This document shows, one piece after another, positions 8,094 through 15,961 of a stretch of DNA of 64,000 bases. The notes below the pieces were generated by a model. The model did not search any database. It saw nothing but the letters and a program-made list of their open reading frames with translations, and was not told where the DNA came from. Both the position numbers and the translations under genes were made by a program. Source of the DNA: Sphingomonas gilva (lineage in GTDB: Bacteria; Pseudomonadota; Alphaproteobacteria; Sphingomonadales; Sphingomonadaceae); assembly GCF_003515075.1 (NCBI RefSeq), contig NZ_QWLV01000004.1:124001-188000 (forward strand), written 5' to 3'. Position 1 is the first letter of the stretch. Every line of letters begins with the position of its first letter.

Positions 8094-9391
8094 CACCAGC
8101 GGGTCTCGAACTTGTTGCGAAGATAGATGGCCAGCCCGTTCATCGCGAGCAGGAAGACGAGCAGCACGATGATGGCGGCCGACGTCTTCTCGACGAAGCC
8201 GCGGCTGACCTCGTCCGACCAGAGATAGATCTGCACCGGCAGCACCGTCGCGGGCGCGGTGAAGCCGTCGGGCGGGGTGGCGATGAACGCGCGCATGCCG
8301 ATCATGAGCAGCGGCGCGGTCTCGCCCAGCGCGCGCGCCATGCCGATGATCGTGCCGGTCAGGATGCCGGGCAGCGCGAGCGGCAGGACATGGTGGAACA
8401 CCACCTGCACCGGGCTCGCGCCCACGCCCAGCGCCGCGTCGCGGATCGATGGCGGCACCGACTTGATCGCGTTGCGCCCGGCGATGACGATCACCGGCAT
8501 CGTCATCAGCGCAAGCGTCAGTCCGCCGACGAACGCGGCCGATCGCGGCAGATGGAAGGTGCCGAGGAACACCGCCAGGCCGAGCAGGCCGAAGATGATC
8601 GAAGGCACGGCGGCAAGGTTGTTGATCGACACCTCGATCAGATCGGTCCAGCGGTTCCGCGGCGCGTACTCCTCAAGGTACACAGCCGAGAACACGCCGA
8701 TGGGGAAGGCCAGCACGAGCGTGACGAGCATGGTCAGGAGCGAGCCCTTGAACGCGCCCCAGATGCCGACGGCGGTCGGATCGGTCGAATCCGCGCCCTG
8801 CAGGAAGCGCAGGTTGAAACCGGACGAGACCTGGCCGGCCGCCTCAAGCCGCTGATAGCGCGCCTCTGCGGTGGGATCGCCATCGCCCTTGGCCGCCATG
8901 TCGATCGCGGTCGATGCCGGCACCTCGATCACCGCGCGCTTGCCGAGCAGCGACGGATCGTCGCGCACCGCCTCGCGCACGGTCAGCCACGCGCTGTCGG
9001 AGAGCAATGTAGCCCCGTCAGCGCCGAACGCGGCTGTCGCCGCAGCGCTTGTGGTGCCCTGGAAATCGGCGCCCGCCAGCGCGAGGTCCGCCCCCGGTCC
9101 TTCAAGCGAAGCCGGCTCGACGACGAGGCCGCTGTTCGCGAAGTCCACCGGCAGCGCGATGTCGGTGCTGGTGAAGCCGCGCAGGCCGTTCGCCAGCATG
9201 GTCAGCAGCAGGAACGCGAGGAACCCGGCCGAGAGCAGGATGGCGGCCAGGCCAAGCAGGCGGAACCGCCGTTCGGCGGCATAGCGCTTGCGGATGCGCG
9301 CCTGCATCGCGCCGGTGTTCCAGTCGGTCGGGCGGCGTGCGGCGGGCTCGTGCCCCTCGGCCTGCGAGCCGGCGACGAGGGGGCTATTCAT
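8093..9391 (-). CDS. pstA: Phosphate ABC transporter permease PstA (long form)
   Basis: The 432-residue permease has an N-terminal membrane segment near residues 45-65, then a periplasmic insertion of about 150 residues (DUF3333-type). The usual six-segment permease core follows with the ABC-coupling EAA loop ([20 protein letters not shown]). Classical PstA is near 300 residues; this long form is common in alphaproteobacteria. Its start overlaps the pstC stop by 8 bases. Confidence 0.95.
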   Translation of the reverse strand: MNSPLVAGSQAEGHEPAARRPTDWNTGAMQARIRKRYAAERRFRLLGLAAILLSAGFLAFLLLTMLANGLRGFTSTDIALPVDFANSGLVVEPASLEGPGADLALAGADFQGTTSAAATAAFGADGATLLSDSAWLTVREAVRDDPSLLGKRAVIEVPASTAIDMAAKGDGDPTAEARYQRLEAAGQVSSGFNLRFLQGADSTDPTAVGIWGAFKGSLLTMLVTLVLAFPIGVFSAVYLEEYAPRNRWTDLIEVSINNLAAVPSIIFGLLGLAVFLGTFHLPRSAAFVGGLTLALMTMPVIVIAGRNAIKSVPPSIRDAALGVGASPVQVVFHHVLPLALPGILTGTIIGMARALGETAPLLMIGMRAFIATPPDGFTAPATVLPVQIYLWSDEVSRGFVEKTSAAIIVLLVFLLAMNGLAIYLRNKFETRW

Positions 9392-10778
9392 ATGCTTCTC
9401 GATATTTCTTCACGACGCGCAACGCGACGATGTTGAGCAGCAGCGTGACGATGAACAGCACCAGCCCTAGCGCGAAGGCGGCGAGCGTCTTGGCGCTGTC
9501 GAACTCCTGATCGCCGGTCAGCAGCTGGACGATCTGGGTGGTGACCGTGGTCACGCTGGCGAAGGGATTGGCGGTCAGGTTGGCGGCCAGACCGGCGGCC
9601 ATCACCACGATCATCGTCTCGCCGATCGCCCGGCTGACCGCGAGCATGACGCCGCCGACAACACCCGGAAGTGCTGCGGGCAGCAGCACCTTGCGGATCG
9701 TCTCCGAAGAAGTCGCGCCCATCGCATAGGAGCCGTCGCGCATCGCCGAGGGCACCGCCGCGATCGAATCGTCCGCCATCGAGGAGACGAAGGGAATGAT
9801 CATCACGCCCATCACGAGACCGGCGGCGAGCGCGCTTTCGGAAGACGCGCTGCTGATGCCGATCGAGACGCCGAGATCGCGCACCGCAGGCGCGACGGTC
9901 AGCGCGGCGAAATAGCCGTAGACCACCGTCGGAACGCCGGCGAGCACCTCCAGAATGGGCTTCATCCATTTGCGCACATTGGGCGCGGCATATTGGGTCA
10001 GATAGATCGCGCTCATCAGGCCGAGCGGGATCGCAACCAGCATCGCGATGATCGCGCCGATGAAGATCGTCCCCCAGAACAGCGGGATCGCGCCGAACGC
10101 GCCCGACGAGCCGACCTGATCGGCGCGGATCGCGGTCTGCGGGCTCCACTGGGTGCCGAACAGGAACTCGGACGGCGAGACGAAGCTGAAGAAGCGGATC
10201 GATTCGAACAGCAGCGAGGCGACGATGCCGATGGTCGTGAGGATCGCGATCAGCGACGCCCCCAGCAGCACAGCCATCACCAGCCGCTCGACCCTGGTGC
10301 GGGCGCGGAAATCGGGCCTGATGCGGGTGAAGGCATAGGCGCCCCCGGCGAATGCCAATACCAGCGCCAGCACCGTGCCGATCAGACGGTATTTGCCGAT
10401 CTCCGCCTCGAATGCGGGCGCAAGGGCCTGCGCCTGCGGGTTGAACGCGCCGGGCAGCTGACCGGTCGCGAGCTGCCGCGCCTCGACCAGGATCGCGGTG
10501 CGTTCCATGCCGAAGGCCGGCAATGCCGCGGCCTCGGGCGTCGCCAGCACCGCGCCGTTGATCAGGCCCGGCGTCACCGCGCTCCACACGCCGAGGAACA
10601 GCAGGGCCGGCAGCACCGCCCACAGCGCGACGTACCAGCCGTGATACATCGGCAGGGAATGCCGCGTGGCGCCGCCGCGCGGGCCGCCGTCCGCAAACGC
10701 CGCCGCGCGCGTGCGCGCCGCGATCCACGCCATCAGCCCGAGGCCGAGGACGAGGAAAAGAAGGGCGGTGGAAGACAT
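9384..10778 (-). CDS. pstC: Phosphate ABC transporter permease PstC (long form)
   Basis: The 464-residue permease is longer than the roughly 320 residues of enterobacterial PstC. It has two N-terminal membrane segments (about 3-17 and 50-70), a periplasmic stretch, another membrane segment near 145, and then the canonical core with the coupling loop MRDGSYAMGATSSETIRKVL. With PstA it forms the phosphate channel. It starts 13 bases after pstS ends. Confidence 0.95.
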   Translation of the reverse strand: MSSTALLFLVLGLGLMAWIAARTRAAAFADGGPRGGATRHSLPMYHGWYVALWAVLPALLFLGVWSAVTPGLINGAVLATPEAAALPAFGMERTAILVEARQLATGQLPGAFNPQAQALAPAFEAEIGKYRLIGTVLALVLAFAGGAYAFTRIRPDFRARTRVERLVMAVLLGASLIAILTTIGIVASLLFESIRFFSFVSPSEFLFGTQWSPQTAIRADQVGSSGAFGAIPLFWGTIFIGAIIAMLVAIPLGLMSAIYLTQYAAPNVRKWMKPILEVLAGVPTVVYGYFAALTVAPAVRDLGVSIGISSASSESALAAGLVMGVMIIPFVSSMADDSIAAVPSAMRDGSYAMGATSSETIRKVLLPAALPGVVGGVMLAVSRAIGETMIVVMAAGLAANLTANPFASVTTVTTQIVQLLTGDQEFDSAKTLAAFALGLVLFIVTLLLNIVALRVVKKYREAYE

Positions 10779-10791
10779 TGCCTGGCTGGGC

Positions 10792-11826
10792 TTATTTCAG
10801 CTCGTCGCCGGTCATCGGCGTCAGCGCGGCCGCGCGCTGCGCCATTTCCTTGCGCACCGCATCGGGCGAGGCGATCAGCCCGCGACGCGTGAGATAACCG
10901 TCGGGATTCCAGGCGCCTGCATATTCGGCGACGAACTGCTTTAGCCCGGGAATGGCGTTCACATGCGCGCCCTTCACATAGATGAACATCGCGCGCGCGC
11001 CGGGATAGGAGAAGTCGGAAATCGTCTGATAGGTCGGCGCGACGCCGTTCATGCTCACGCCGCGGATGCTGTTCTGGTTCTCTTCGAGGAAGCTGTAGCC
11101 GAGCACGCCCAGCGCGGTCGGGTTGGACGCCAGCTTCTGGACGATCAGGTTATCGTTCTCGCCGGATTCGATGTACGCGCCGTCCTCGCGGATCTTGCTG
11201 CAGATCTGCTCGTGCTGATCCTCGTTGGTCTCCTTCAATGCCTTCATCGCCGGATCGGCGTCGCACCCGGGCACCATGATCAGCTCGACCAGCGAATCGC
11301 GCGTGCCCGAGGTGGAGGGCGGGCCATAGACCTGGATCGGCACCGCCGGCAGCGACGGGTTCACGTCGCGCCAGGTCCTGGCGGTCTGCGGCTTGCCGCC
11401 GGGGTTGGCGGCGAGCGCCTTGTAGACGTCGGCGGTGGTCAGGCTCATCGCCGGACCGTTATTGGCCTCGACCAGAGCCAGCCCGTCGATGCCGACCTGC
11501 AGCTCGACGATCTGCTTGACGCCGTTCGCCTGGCAGCTGTCGAACTCGGACTTCTTCATCCGTCGCGAGGCGTTGGTCAGATCGGGATATTGCGCGCCGA
11601 CGCCGGCGCAGAACAGCTGCATTCCCGCGCCGGTGCCGGTCGATTCGATGATCGGCGAGCGGAAATCCGCGTTCTTGGTGGTGAACTGCTCGGCGACCGC
11701 GGTGGTGAACGGGTAGACCGTGGACGAGCCCACCGCGCGGATTTGCTCGCGCACCTCGCCGCCGGCATCCGAACATGCGGCAAGGGCGAGCGTGGAGGCG
11801 GCCAGCAGTGTCAACGTTCTGGTCAT
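10792..11826 (-). CDS. pstS: Phosphate-binding lipoprotein PstS
   Basis: This 344-residue substrate-binding protein has a lipobox LAAC (Cys18), so it is probably an outer-leaflet inner-membrane lipoprotein. RAVGSSTVYPFTTAVAEQF is the N-terminal phosphate-loop region, ESTGTGAGMQLFCAG the second, and PPSTSGTRDSLVEL the third, all typical of PstS. It delivers periplasmic phosphate to PstCAB. As first gene after phoR, it lies directly downstream of the Pho-box-like repeats. Confidence 0.96.
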   Translation of the reverse strand: MTRTLTLLAASTLALAACSDAGGEVREQIRAVGSSTVYPFTTAVAEQFTTKNADFRSPIIESTGTGAGMQLFCAGVGAQYPDLTNASRRMKKSEFDSCQANGVKQIVELQVGIDGLALVEANNGPAMSLTTADVYKALAANPGGKPQTARTWRDVNPSLPAVPIQVYGPPSTSGTRDSLVELIMVPGCDADPAMKALKETNEDQHEQICSKIREDGAYIESGENDNLIVQKLASNPTALGVLGYSFLEENQNSIRGVSMNGVAPTYQTISDFSYPGARAMFIYVKGAHVNAIPGLKQFVAEYAGAWNPDGYLTRRGLIASPDAVRKEMAQRAAALTPMTGDELK

Positions 11827-11884
11827 CGAATGGTCCCCGGTTTTTGCGAGTCGCGCTGGAAGGTGCGCGTTGCGGCGGCCGCTA

Positions 11885-13150
11885 TCAGGGCTTCGCAGAC
11901 GTCTCTGTGACGGTTCCGTGAAACTTTGATGACACCGGCTCCGCCGCGCGGGGGATGAGCACGGTGACGGTGGTGCCGACGCCGAGCTTGCTGGCGATGT
12001 CCAGCCGGCCGCGATGCCGCTCGACGATATGCTTGACGATGGCGAGGCCGAGGCCGGTGCCGCCGGCCGCGCGGCTGCGGCCGGGATCGACGCGGTAGAA
12101 GCGCTCGGTCAGCCGCGGCAGGTGTTGCGGCGCGATGCCGTCGCCCTGGTCGGTCACGGTCAGCGCGACCATGCCGCCCGAATCGGCGCGCAAGGTGAGC
12201 GTCACCGGCGTGCCGGCGCGGCCATATTTCAGCGCGTTGCCCGCCAGATTGTGGACGAGCTGCGAAAGCTGCGCGCGGTCGCCGGCGATCGGCGGCACGC
12301 CGTTGGCGAGATCGAGGACGATATCCTCCACCCGCGCCCCGCCGCCCTGCGCCAGCTCGATCGAGACCTCCTCGACCAACGCCGCCAGATCGACCGCGCG
12401 ATCGGGCAGGCGGTATTTCTCGGCCTCGATGCGCGACAGCGACATGAGGTCATCGACCAGCCGCTGCATCCGCCGCGCCTCGTCGAACATCACCTTCAGG
12501 AAACGGCCGCGCACCTCTGCGTCGCCGCCGGCGTTGGGATCGTCGAGCGTTTCGATGAAGCCAAGGATCGAGGCGAGCGGAGTGCGCAGCTCATGGCTTG
12601 CATTGGCGACGAAATCGACGCGGATCTTCTCCGTCTGATAATTGCCGGTCTGATCGATCAAATGGACGATCCGGTGCCCCGCGCCGTCGTTCGCCACGCG
12701 CATCTGCCAGCGTTGCTCGCGTGCGCCGAGCCCGGCCAGATCGACCGGATCGGGATCGTCGAGATCGATCCGCGCGAGCCGCGCCGCCGCCGCCGGGTGC
12801 CGGATCGCGGTGCGGATGTCCTCGCCCACCACGTGCCGGCCGAGCAGCTTGAGCGCGGCCTCGTTGGCCAGCACCACCCGCAGGCCTGAGACGATCAGCA
12901 CCGGCTCGACGATCGCGTCGATCACCGCATGGATCGAGGGGAAGGCGGCGCCCTCCGCCTCGGCGGCGCGCGGCGCCGCGCGTTCGACGGAAGGGTCGCC
13001 GAGACCGAAGGCGAGCAGCACCGCGGCGAACCCGGCGACCAGCATGACGACCACCGTTTCGGGCGTGCCGCCGAACAGGAAGGTGCCGATGGCGGCGATC
13101 GCGATGATCGCCAGGCCGACAAGCGCGCGCCGGGCGAGGCGGATTCTCAC
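11885..13150 (-). CDS. phoR: Phosphate regulon sensor histidine kinase PhoR
   Basis: The 421-residue kinase has two N-terminal membrane segments (residues 8-50), a PAS-like domain (about 70-170), the dimerisation/phosphoacceptor box FVANASHELRTPLASILGF and an HATPase domain with NALKYG, DQGDGI and GGTGLGLAI. It phosphorylates PhoB when Pst signals low phosphate. The GTG start at 13150 is chosen because it overlaps the gph stop by 4 bases (GTGA); no better start exists inside. The last codons contain the Pho box for pstS. Confidence 0.95.
   Translation of the reverse strand: MRIRLARRALVGLAIIAIAAIGTFLFGGTPETVVVMLVAGFAAVLLAFGLGDPSVERAAPRAAEAEGAAFPSIHAVIDAIVEPVLIVSGLRVVLANEAALKLLGRHVVGEDIRTAIRHPAAAARLARIDLDDPDPVDLAGLGAREQRWQMRVANDGAGHRIVHLIDQTGNYQTEKIRVDFVANASHELRTPLASILGFIETLDDPNAGGDAEVRGRFLKVMFDEARRMQRLVDDLMSLSRIEAEKYRLPDRAVDLAALVEEVSIELAQGGGARVEDIVLDLANGVPPIAGDRAQLSQLVHNLAGNALKYGRAGTPVTLTLRADSGGMVALTVTDQGDGIAPQHLPRLTERFYRVDPGRSRAAGGTGLGLAIVKHIVERHRGRLDIASKLGVGTTVTVLIPRAAEPVSSKFHGTVTETSAKP
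11907..11935 (-). promoter_or_regulatory. Pho box (three 11-bp-spaced direct repeats) upstream of pstS
   Basis: Reading the minus strand, GTGTCAT (11935-11929), GTTTCAC (11924-11918) and CCGTCAC (11913-11907) recur every 11 bases, as PhoB-binding CTGTCAT half-sites do. The array lies inside the 3' end of phoR and about 80 bases before the pstS start. This suggests a PhoB-driven internal promoter for pstSCAB-phoU-phoB. Confidence 0.75.
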
Positions 13151-13818
13151 CGCAATCGCTCGAGCGTCGGGATCAGCTCGTCGAAATGGTCGATCACCGC
13201 ATCGGCCTCCAACTCCTCGACGGGCTGCATCAGGAAGCCGAAGCTGACCGCGACCGACGGGAGGCCGGCGTTCTTCGCCGCCATGATGTCGTAGATCGAA
13301 TCGCCGACGAACGCCGCCGCTCCGCCGCCGGCACGCCGCACCATCTCGTCGATCGGGGCGCGGTGGGGCTTGGCGAGGCCCGGGCCCATCGTGTCGCCGC
13401 CGATCAGCGCGGCGAAGCGGTGGGCGATGTCCAGCTCCGCCAGCACCTTTGCGGCCAGGCTTTCGAACTTGTTGGTGACGATGGCGGCGCGGACGTCCAT
13501 CTCCTCCAGCCGGTCGAGCGCCTCGATCGCGCCGGGAAAGGGCCGCGTCGCCGTGGCGATGTTCGCCTCGTAATAAGCGAGCAGCAGCTTGTAGAGCCGG
13601 TGCAGTTCCCCGTCCGAGCAGCCCCCGGTCGCCGCCATGCCCTGCGCCAGCATGTGCTTCGCGCCGCCGCCGATCATCGGCTTGACCTGTTCGACCGTCA
13701 GCAGCGGCCGCCCCGCCTCGGCCAGCGCATGGTTGACCGCGGCGGTCAGATCGCCGCTGGTGTCGAGCAAGGTGCCGTCGAGATCGAACCCGACGACCTG
13801 AAAGGGAAATTCGGCCAT
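13147..13818 (-). CDS. gph: HAD-family phosphatase, phosphoglycolate phosphatase-like
   Basis: The 223-residue HAD hydrolase has motif I GFDLDGTLLDTSGDL, motif II in IVTNK, the motif III lysine in GLAKPHRAPI and motif IV FVGDSIYDIMAAKNAG. This set and the cap domain between I and II match phosphoglycolate phosphatase (Gph), which recycles 2-phosphoglycolate. ATG 13818 is chosen; a GTG at 13842 would add eight residues. Its stop overlaps the phoR start, so it heads the phosphate operon, although its role there is unclear. Confidence 0.85.
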   Translation of the reverse strand: MAEFPFQVVGFDLDGTLLDTSGDLTAAVNHALAEAGRPLLTVEQVKPMIGGGAKHMLAQGMAATGGCSDGELHRLYKLLLAYYEANIATATRPFPGAIEALDRLEEMDVRAAIVTNKFESLAAKVLAELDIAHRFAALIGGDTMGPGLAKPHRAPIDEMVRRAGGGAAAFVGDSIYDIMAAKNAGLPSVAVSFGFLMQPVEELEADAVIDHFDELIPTLERLR

Positions 13819-13880
13819 CGCGCGCAGCCCTGCCAGCCGCACTATGGATTTGGCAACCCGTCCGTGGCAGGGCGCAGCCG

Positions 13881-15254
13881 ATGGCGACCCCTTCGACCTC
13901 CCGCCCGCTTGCGGCGATCATCCTTGCCGCCGGGCAAGGGACGCGGATGAAGTCCGATAGGCACAAGGTGCTGCACCCCATCGCCGGGCGGCCCATGCTG
14001 CTGCACCTGATCGACAGCATCGGCCAGGCGGGCGCGGAAAGATCGGTCGTCGTGGTTGGCGCCGGGCGCGGGCAGATCGACGCGGCGGTCGCGCCGTTGG
14101 GCATCGCGACGGCGCTTCAGGCCGAGCAGCTGGGAACGGCGCACGCGACGCTGCAGGCGCGCGATGCGCTTGCGGATTTCGAAGGCATCGTGATCGTCTG
14201 CTTCGGCGACACCCCGTTCCTGCGGGCCGAGACGATCACGGCGATGGCCGCGCGGCTGGAGGCCGAAGACGCGCCGCGCATCGTCATGCTCGGCTTCCGG
14301 CCGGACGACGCGAAGGCCTATGGCCGGATCATCGCCGATGCGGACGGCTCGATCCGCAAGATGGTCGAGTTCAAGGATGCGAGCGAGGACGAGCGCGCGG
14401 TCGATCTGTGCAATTCGGGCGTCACCGCGATCCGCGCCGCCGATCTGTGGCCGCTGCTGGATCGGGTCGGCAACGACAATGCCGCGGGCGAATATTATCT
14501 GCCCGATATCGTCATGCTTGCGCTGGCGGACGGGGGTCGGGCGGTGGTGGTGGAGACGCGAGCCGACGAGGTGATCGGCATCAACAGCCGCGCCGAGCTG
14601 GCATATGCCGAAAGCCGCTGGCAGGCGGCGCGGCGGGAGGCGGTGATGGCGGCGGGGGTCTCGCTGATCGCGCCGGACACCGTCTGGTTCGCTCACGACA
14701 CCGAGATCGGCCGCGATGTGACGATCGAGCCCAATGTCTGGTTCGGCCCCGGCGTGAAGATCGCCGACCGCGCCACGATCCATGCCTTTTCGCATATCGA
14801 GGGCGCGGTGATCGGGGAGGGCGCCGAGGTCGGCCCCTACGCCCGTCTGCGCCCCGGCGCGGTGCTGGGCGAGAAATCCAAGGTGGGTAATTTCGTCGAG
14901 GTGAAGAAGGCGGTGCTCGGCAGGGGCGCCAAGGCCAATCACCTGACCTATCTGGGCGATGCGGAGATCGGCGCGGGCGCGAACATCGGCGCGGGCACCA
15001 TCACCTGTAATTACGACGGCTATTTCAAATACCGAACGGTGATCGGCGAAGGCGCCTTCATCGGCTCCAATTCGGCGCTGGTCGCCCCCGTTTCGATCGG
15101 TGCGGGCGCGATCGTGGGGGCGGGCGCGGTGGTCACCGCCGATGTCGAGGCCGACGCGCTCGCGCTGGTGCGCCCCGAGCAGCGCGCCAAGCCGGGTTGG
15201 GCGAAGCGTTTTCGTGACGCGATGATGGCGAAGAAGGCTGGGAAACAGCTATAG
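13881..15254 (+). CDS. glmU: Bifunctional GlmU: glucosamine-1-P acetyltransferase / GlcNAc-1-P uridyltransferase
   Basis: The 457-residue enzyme makes UDP-GlcNAc for peptidoglycan and LPS. The N-terminal pyrophosphorylase domain has LAAIILAAGQGTRMKS and the KVLHPIAGRPML lysine; the C-terminal left-handed beta-helix has GRGAKANHLTYLGDAEIG, GAGTITCNYDGYFKYRT and GEGAFIGSNSALVAPV. It is divergent from gph with about 60 bases between. It would normally sit directly beside glmS, but here a toxin-antitoxin-like pair separates them. Confidence 0.97.
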   Translation: MATPSTSRPLAAIILAAGQGTRMKSDRHKVLHPIAGRPMLLHLIDSIGQAGAERSVVVVGAGRGQIDAAVAPLGIATALQAEQLGTAHATLQARDALADFEGIVIVCFGDTPFLRAETITAMAARLEAEDAPRIVMLGFRPDDAKAYGRIIADADGSIRKMVEFKDASEDERAVDLCNSGVTAIRAADLWPLLDRVGNDNAAGEYYLPDIVMLALADGGRAVVVETRADEVIGINSRAELAYAESRWQAARREAVMAAGVSLIAPDTVWFAHDTEIGRDVTIEPNVWFGPGVKIADRATIHAFSHIEGAVIGEGAEVGPYARLRPGAVLGEKSKVGNFVEVKKAVLGRGAKANHLTYLGDAEIGAGANIGAGTITCNYDGYFKYRTVIGEGAFIGSNSALVAPVSIGAGAIVGAGAVVTADVEADALALVRPEQRAKPGWAKRFRDAMMAKKAGKQL

Positions 15255-15300
15255 CGTTGCCGTAGGAGGCGGCGTAAGGATGCCGCCGAAAGGCCGACCG

Positions 15301-15528
15301 ATGGAACAGTTTGACCGCATAACCCTGCGTCCGGACACAATGGGCGGCAAAGCCTGCATCCGCGGCACACGGGCCACCGTCGGCATGATTGTGGGGCAGA
15401 TCGGAGCCGGACAGACCATCGATTCGCTGCTGCGCGACTACCCCTATCTTGAGCGGGAGGACGTACTGCAGGCTCTGCGCTATGCCGCCTGGCGCGCCGA
15501 GGAACGTGAGATCAAGCTCGCAAGTTGA
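15301..15528 (+). CDS. DUF433 protein, likely antitoxin
   Basis: The 75-residue protein starts at ATG 15301. The sequence ITLRPDTMGGKACIRGTR followed by a helical region with LLRDYPYLEREDVLQALRYAA is the DUF433 pattern, a VapB-like antitoxin family in which the second half is a winged-helix/MerR-like DNA-binding fold. It overlaps the next gene by one base triplet edge (TGATG). The partner is a DUF5615 PIN-like protein, a recurrent pairing. Antitoxin function is inferred from the pair. Confidence 0.85.
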   Translation: MEQFDRITLRPDTMGGKACIRGTRATVGMIVGQIGAGQTIDSLLRDYPYLEREDVLQALRYAAWRAEEREIKLAS

Positions 15529-15953
15529 TGCGGCTGCTCATCGATATGAATCTTTCGCCTAAATGGGCCGACTTCCTTGAAGGCGCGGGCTATGAGGCGA
15601 CGCACTGGTCAAAGCTCGGTGCGCCCGATGCGACCGATCCGGAGCTGATGACCTTCGCAACGTCGCACGGCTATGTGATCATCACCCATGATCTTTTCGG
15701 CGCTATATTGGCCGCCACGCAGGGCATGGGACCGAGCGTCGTTCAAGTCAGAGCCGATGATCTCGATCCAGCCGCTATCGGACCGCAGATTGTCGCCGCG
15801 CTTCACCAAGCCGGACAGGCGCTGACGGAAGGCGCCCTCGTTACGGTCGATCCCGCGCGGTCGCGGATCACGTTGCTTCCGATCAACAGGGAAATCAGTG
15901 GTAACGCCAATGCCCATACGGGTGAACTTCCTGCTTCCTTCAATGAGGATTGA
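15528..15953 (+). CDS. DUF5615 PIN-like protein, likely toxin
   Basis: The 141-residue protein has the PIN-like start MRLLIDMNLSPKWADFL, then EATHWSKLG, DPELMTFA and VIITHDLFGAIL, which supply the conserved acidic residues of DUF5615. These proteins are Mut7-C/PIN-like putative RNases paired with DUF433. ATG 15528 is chosen because it overlaps the antitoxin stop. The C-terminal 35 residues or so extend past the conserved core. RNase activity is predicted, not shown by the sequence alone. Confidence 0.85.
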   Translation: MRLLIDMNLSPKWADFLEGAGYEATHWSKLGAPDATDPELMTFATSHGYVIITHDLFGAILAATQGMGPSVVQVRADDLDPAAIGPQIVAALHQAGQALTEGALVTVDPARSRITLLPINREISGNANAHTGELPASFNED

Positions 15954-15961
15954 ATTCAGCA

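Noticed and set aside
11885..14104. A 739-codon frame that would fuse phoR to upstream sequence
   Set aside because: Only the part from GTG 13150 is kinase; the N-terminal extension overlaps gph in another frame and has antisense-like composition, so phoR starts at the GTGA overlap.
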